A stretch of 34,690 bases of DNA. It comes from Candidatus Ideonella esbjergensis. GTDB lineage: Bacteria > Pseudomonadota > Gammaproteobacteria > Burkholderiales > Burkholderiaceae_C. The stretch is taken from contig JADJLP010000006.1 of assembly GCA_016710065.1 (NCBI GenBank), positions 1 to 34,690 on the forward strand, written 5' to 3'. Below, in pieces: positions 32,389 through 34,690 of this stretch. The notes under the pieces were generated by a model. The model did not search any database and was not told the origin of the DNA. It saw nothing but the letters and a program-made list of their open reading frames with translations. A program made the position numbers and the translations under genes. How positions within the stretch are numbered: the first letter of the stretch is position 1; each line of letters starts with the position of its first letter.

Positions 32389-33453
32389 ATGAACCTGACA
32401 CCCGCCCAGCGCCAAACCGTGAGCTGGTTGCTGATTGCGGCGGTCCTGTTTGCGCTGCTGTGGTTGCTGGCGCCGGTGTTGGCGCTCTTCCTGGTGGCGG
32501 CCGTGCTGGCCTACGCCCCGCACCCGGCTGTGGAAGCCCTGGCCCGCCGCCTAGTGCGCGCGCGCCCTGGCCGTGTCGCTGGTGGTGGTGCTGGCCGGCG
32601 TGGCCGAGTTGGCCATGGCTGTTGCTGATCGTGCCCATCCTGGCGCGCGAGCTGACCCATGTTGCGCGAGCAGATCCCGTTGGGCATCGAGCGCCTGAGC
32701 CGCTTTGTCTGCCTTGGCTGGCGCAATTTGGCATGACCTGTGCCGAAGGACATGGCTGGCCTCAAACCATGCGGATGAAGGCTCTGAGCGGCAACCTGAA
32801 GACTGGGCCACCACCTTGCTCAGTTCGGCCTGCATCGGCGGCAGCATTGTGCTCACTATCGTGGGCAATCTGTGCCGGTGCCCCTGGTGTTGTTCTACCT
32901 GTTGCCCGATTGGCCCCAGTTCACACGGCGGTTGCATCTCCTGGTGCCGCCACATGCGCGAGCCGGTGGACGGCTTTCGGGCGAGTGTGACGAACTGCTG
33001 GGCCAGTACTTGCGGGGCCAGTTGCCGGTGATGCTGAGCCCGTCACTCTGGTACACGGTGACGTTGGCCATCGCGGGTTGGAGTTGGCCCCGCCCGTGGG
33101 CTTGTTCACCGGCCTATTGATCTTCATCCCCTATCTGGGTTTCGCCTGGGGTTGCTGCTGGCCCCGCTGACAGCGCTGCTGCAGTTCAATGGCTCTACGA
33201 AGCCTGGCCGTGGTGGCGGGTGGTGTATGGCCTGGGGCAGGTGCTGGAGAGCTTCATCCTGACGCCACGCTTGCGGGCGAGCGATCGGCCCGAACCCTTT
33301 GACGGTGATTTTTGCGTTGCTGGCTTTTCGGGCAGCTGTTCGGTTTTTGGGGCGTGTTGGCCGCGTCGCCCTTTGTCTGCCCTGGCGATGGTGGCGAGCA
33401 GATAGCGGCGCGTGCTCAAACGCTACCTGGCCAGCGAGTTGTACCGCGGATGA
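32389..33453 (+). CDS. AI-2E/PerM-family membrane transporter (frame-broken)
   Basis: A multi-pass inner-membrane protein of the AI-2E exporter/PerM family. It starts MNLTPAQRQTVSWLLIAAVL, with first membrane segments LLIAAVLFALLWLLAPVLAL and FLVAAVLAYAPHPAVEAL. Pieces then give REQIPLGIERLSRF-like, LVLFYLLPDWPQFTRRLHLL, VDGFRASCDELLGQYLRG-like, LPVMLS, PVGLFTGLLIFIPYLGF, WPWWRVVYGLGQVLESFILT and KRYLASELYRG at the stop. The family signature of IPYLG followed by GQVLES is clear. Members export varied solutes or ions; autoinducer transport should not be assumed. The repaired length is near 355 residues. The stop overlaps the next ATG (GGATGA). Confidence 0.9.
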
Positions 33454-34112
33454 AGCAGGATCCCGCTGGCCATCGGGGGTGGACAACGAGCCCGACTTCT
33501 CGAGCACTTCGTGGCAGGTGACAACGCAGCTGTGCCGCAGGCGCTGGGCCGCTCAAGATACCTTCGCCGCCGGTCCACCCGCATGGCCCGGCGGGTCGGG
33601 CAAGACGTAACGCTGATTTGCCGAGCGCGTTGGCGCGGCAGGTGCGCACGCAGGGCGGGCGCGGGCTGGTTCAATGCTGATGATCCCTCTGCCCCTGACC
33701 CTTGACGAAGGCTGGCACTGGTGGCGATCGACGGCGCGATCGGTTGGACGAATTGCACCAGCATGCGGCCTTCAGCTTGTTTCATAGGACGCCGCCACCT
33801 TTGGCGTGCAACGGCGTCGTTTGGCCGCGTGCCGCCGGGGATTCCGCCGGTGCGCGAAGACCTGCGCAACCCGCTTGGGTGGGGCCTGTTTTGCGCTGTG
33901 GCCGCTGGACGAGACCGGCACTCCGCGCCGCGCTGCGCCGCGAGGCTGACCAGCGCGGCATCTCTCTCCGTGGACGAGGTGATGGACCACGGTGTCACGC
34001 AGCTTCGCGCGACATGGCGCGTCGCTGATGGTGCTGCTGCGCCGGCTCGACTGCTTCGCTCGCCGAGCGTCGCATGGTGACCGTGCCGTTGCTGAAGAAA
34101 ATGGTGGCCGAA
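33450..34112 (+). CDS. hda: DnaA regulatory inactivator Hda (frame-broken)
   Basis: Hda is a DnaA-related AAA+ protein that works with the DNA clamp to stimulate hydrolysis of DnaA-bound ATP, preventing re-initiation of replication. The start overlaps the PerM stop. Pieces are VDNEPDFSSTS, FVAGDNAAV, a Walker A region reading GPAGSGKT across a shift near 33590, AGWFNADD, PLTLDEGW, LVAIDGADRLDEL-like (Walker B area), HQHAAFSLF, VREDLRNPLGWG, FALWPLDETGT-like, ALRREADQRGISL and RRMVTVPLLKKMVAEEA near the end. This follows Hda, including the arginine-containing REDLRxRLGWG element (partly damaged). The stop is approximate. Many indels are present. Confidence 0.87.
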
Positions 34113-34155
34113 GAAGCTGAAGAACTGCTGGCCTGGTCGCCGTGGGGCGTGCAGC

Positions 34156-34690
34156 ATGGAAATCCTTGCGCTGTTTGATCTGGACGGCGTCTTGCTGCCC
34201 ACCGACTCCGACCACTCCTTAGGCGAGTTCATGGCGGCCATAGGTTGGGCCGACGTGGCGATGCTGGCGCGCCCGCAACCAGCATTTCTTCGAGCAATAC
34301 CAGGCCGGCACCCTGGTGCTGGCTGAGCGACGTGACTTCGCCACCTCGGTCTGGCGCGGCCGTCTGCCAGGCGATGCCGAAGCGGCTCCGCCAAACGCTT
34401 CATGCGTGAAGTGATAGCTCCGTGGGCAATCCTCGCTTCGCCGCACAGGCACTGGTGCAGGGCACACCGCTGCGGGCGACATGGTGGCGGTAGTGACAGC
34501 CACCAACGAGTTCGTCACCCGACCCATCGCATCGGCCTTGGCGTCGAGACGCTGCTGGCGGTGGAACTGGGCGCGATGCGTCTGGCCAGGTCACCGGCCA
34601 GATCTGACGGCGTGCCCACGTTCCGGAAGGTATATCACGCGTGTCGACGCGTGGCTGGCAGCGCAAGGCCGCGATAATGATTTGACGACG
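34156..34690 (+). CDS. HAD-family phosphatase, SerB-like (partial, frame-broken)
   Basis: The start MEILALFDLDGVLLPTDSDH carries the HAD nucleophile motif DxDGV (D8, D10). After frame changes come GEFMAAIGWADVAMLA, QYQAGTLVLAE-like, RFMREVIAPWAI-like, AGDMVAVVTATNEFVTRPIA (motif II threonine in TATN) and LGVETLLAVELGA, then GVPTFRK and VDAWLAAQG at the window end. This matches the HAD-IB hydrolases found next to hda in related genomes, with a four-helix cap as in phosphoserine phosphatase. The final motif with GDSxxD lies beyond the window. The substrate is unknown. Because the window ends at 34690 the C-terminus is missing. Confidence 0.82.

Overview
The window looks like one contig of a GC-rich betaproteobacterium, most probably a member of the Comamonadaceae (Burkholderiales). 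I infer this from the high GC, the linkage of argF, argD, a DUF3579 gene, rpsT, murJ, an SirB1-type gene, a PerM-type gene and hda, and the kyn genes lying beside a CoA-dependent anthranilate cluster. No rRNA, tRNA, CRISPR array, transposase or phage gene was seen.

Quality is uneven. From about 5.4 to 28.2 kb genes are intact and tightly packed. At both ends (1 to about 5.3 kb and about 28.2 to 34.7 kb) nearly every recognisable gene changes frame, often several times and mostly at short homopolymers. Even essential genes (rpsT, murJ, plsY) are affected, so these breaks are most likely sequencing errors at contig ends, not real pseudogenes. Coordinates there are approximate.

Layout. 1-0.87 kb: unresolved. 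0.88-2.7 kb (+): copper-chaperone-like HMA protein, plsY, a RidA-family protein and a membrane-anchored glutaredoxin-like protein. 2.7-6.4 kb (-): YciO-family protein, an M48 metalloprotease and a PHP phosphoesterase. 6.5-8.3 kb (-): Xaa-Pro aminopeptidase. 8.6-9.4 kb (-): a lower-GC PIN-like gene, probably acquired. 9.5-13.1 kb (-): marR, kynB, kynU and kynA. 13.3-20.7 kb (+): a divergent six-gene anthraniloyl-CoA operon. 20.9-23.6 kb (+): M16 protease. 23.7-28.6 kb (-): YkgJ-like protein, a kinase fused to a universal stress domain, a metallophosphoesterase, argF and argD. 28.7-34.7 kb: DUF3579 gene (+), rpsT (-), then murJ, SirB1-type gene, AI-2E/PerM transporter, hda and a HAD hydrolase (+, cut by the window end).

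The main system is the 9.5-20.7 kb catabolic island. KynA, KynB and KynU convert tryptophan to anthranilate plus alanine. A CoA ligase then activates anthranilate. A fused flavin monooxygenase/old-yellow-enzyme reductase de-aromatises the ring as its CoA thioester, and an SDR, a crotonase, an acyl-CoA dehydrogenase and a RidA-family protein probably act downstream. A MarR regulator sits at the divergent junction, beside an AT-rich promoter with repeated AACTA motifs. Paired palindromic repeats with compensating stem changes occur at five intergenic sites, including inside both catabolic operons.
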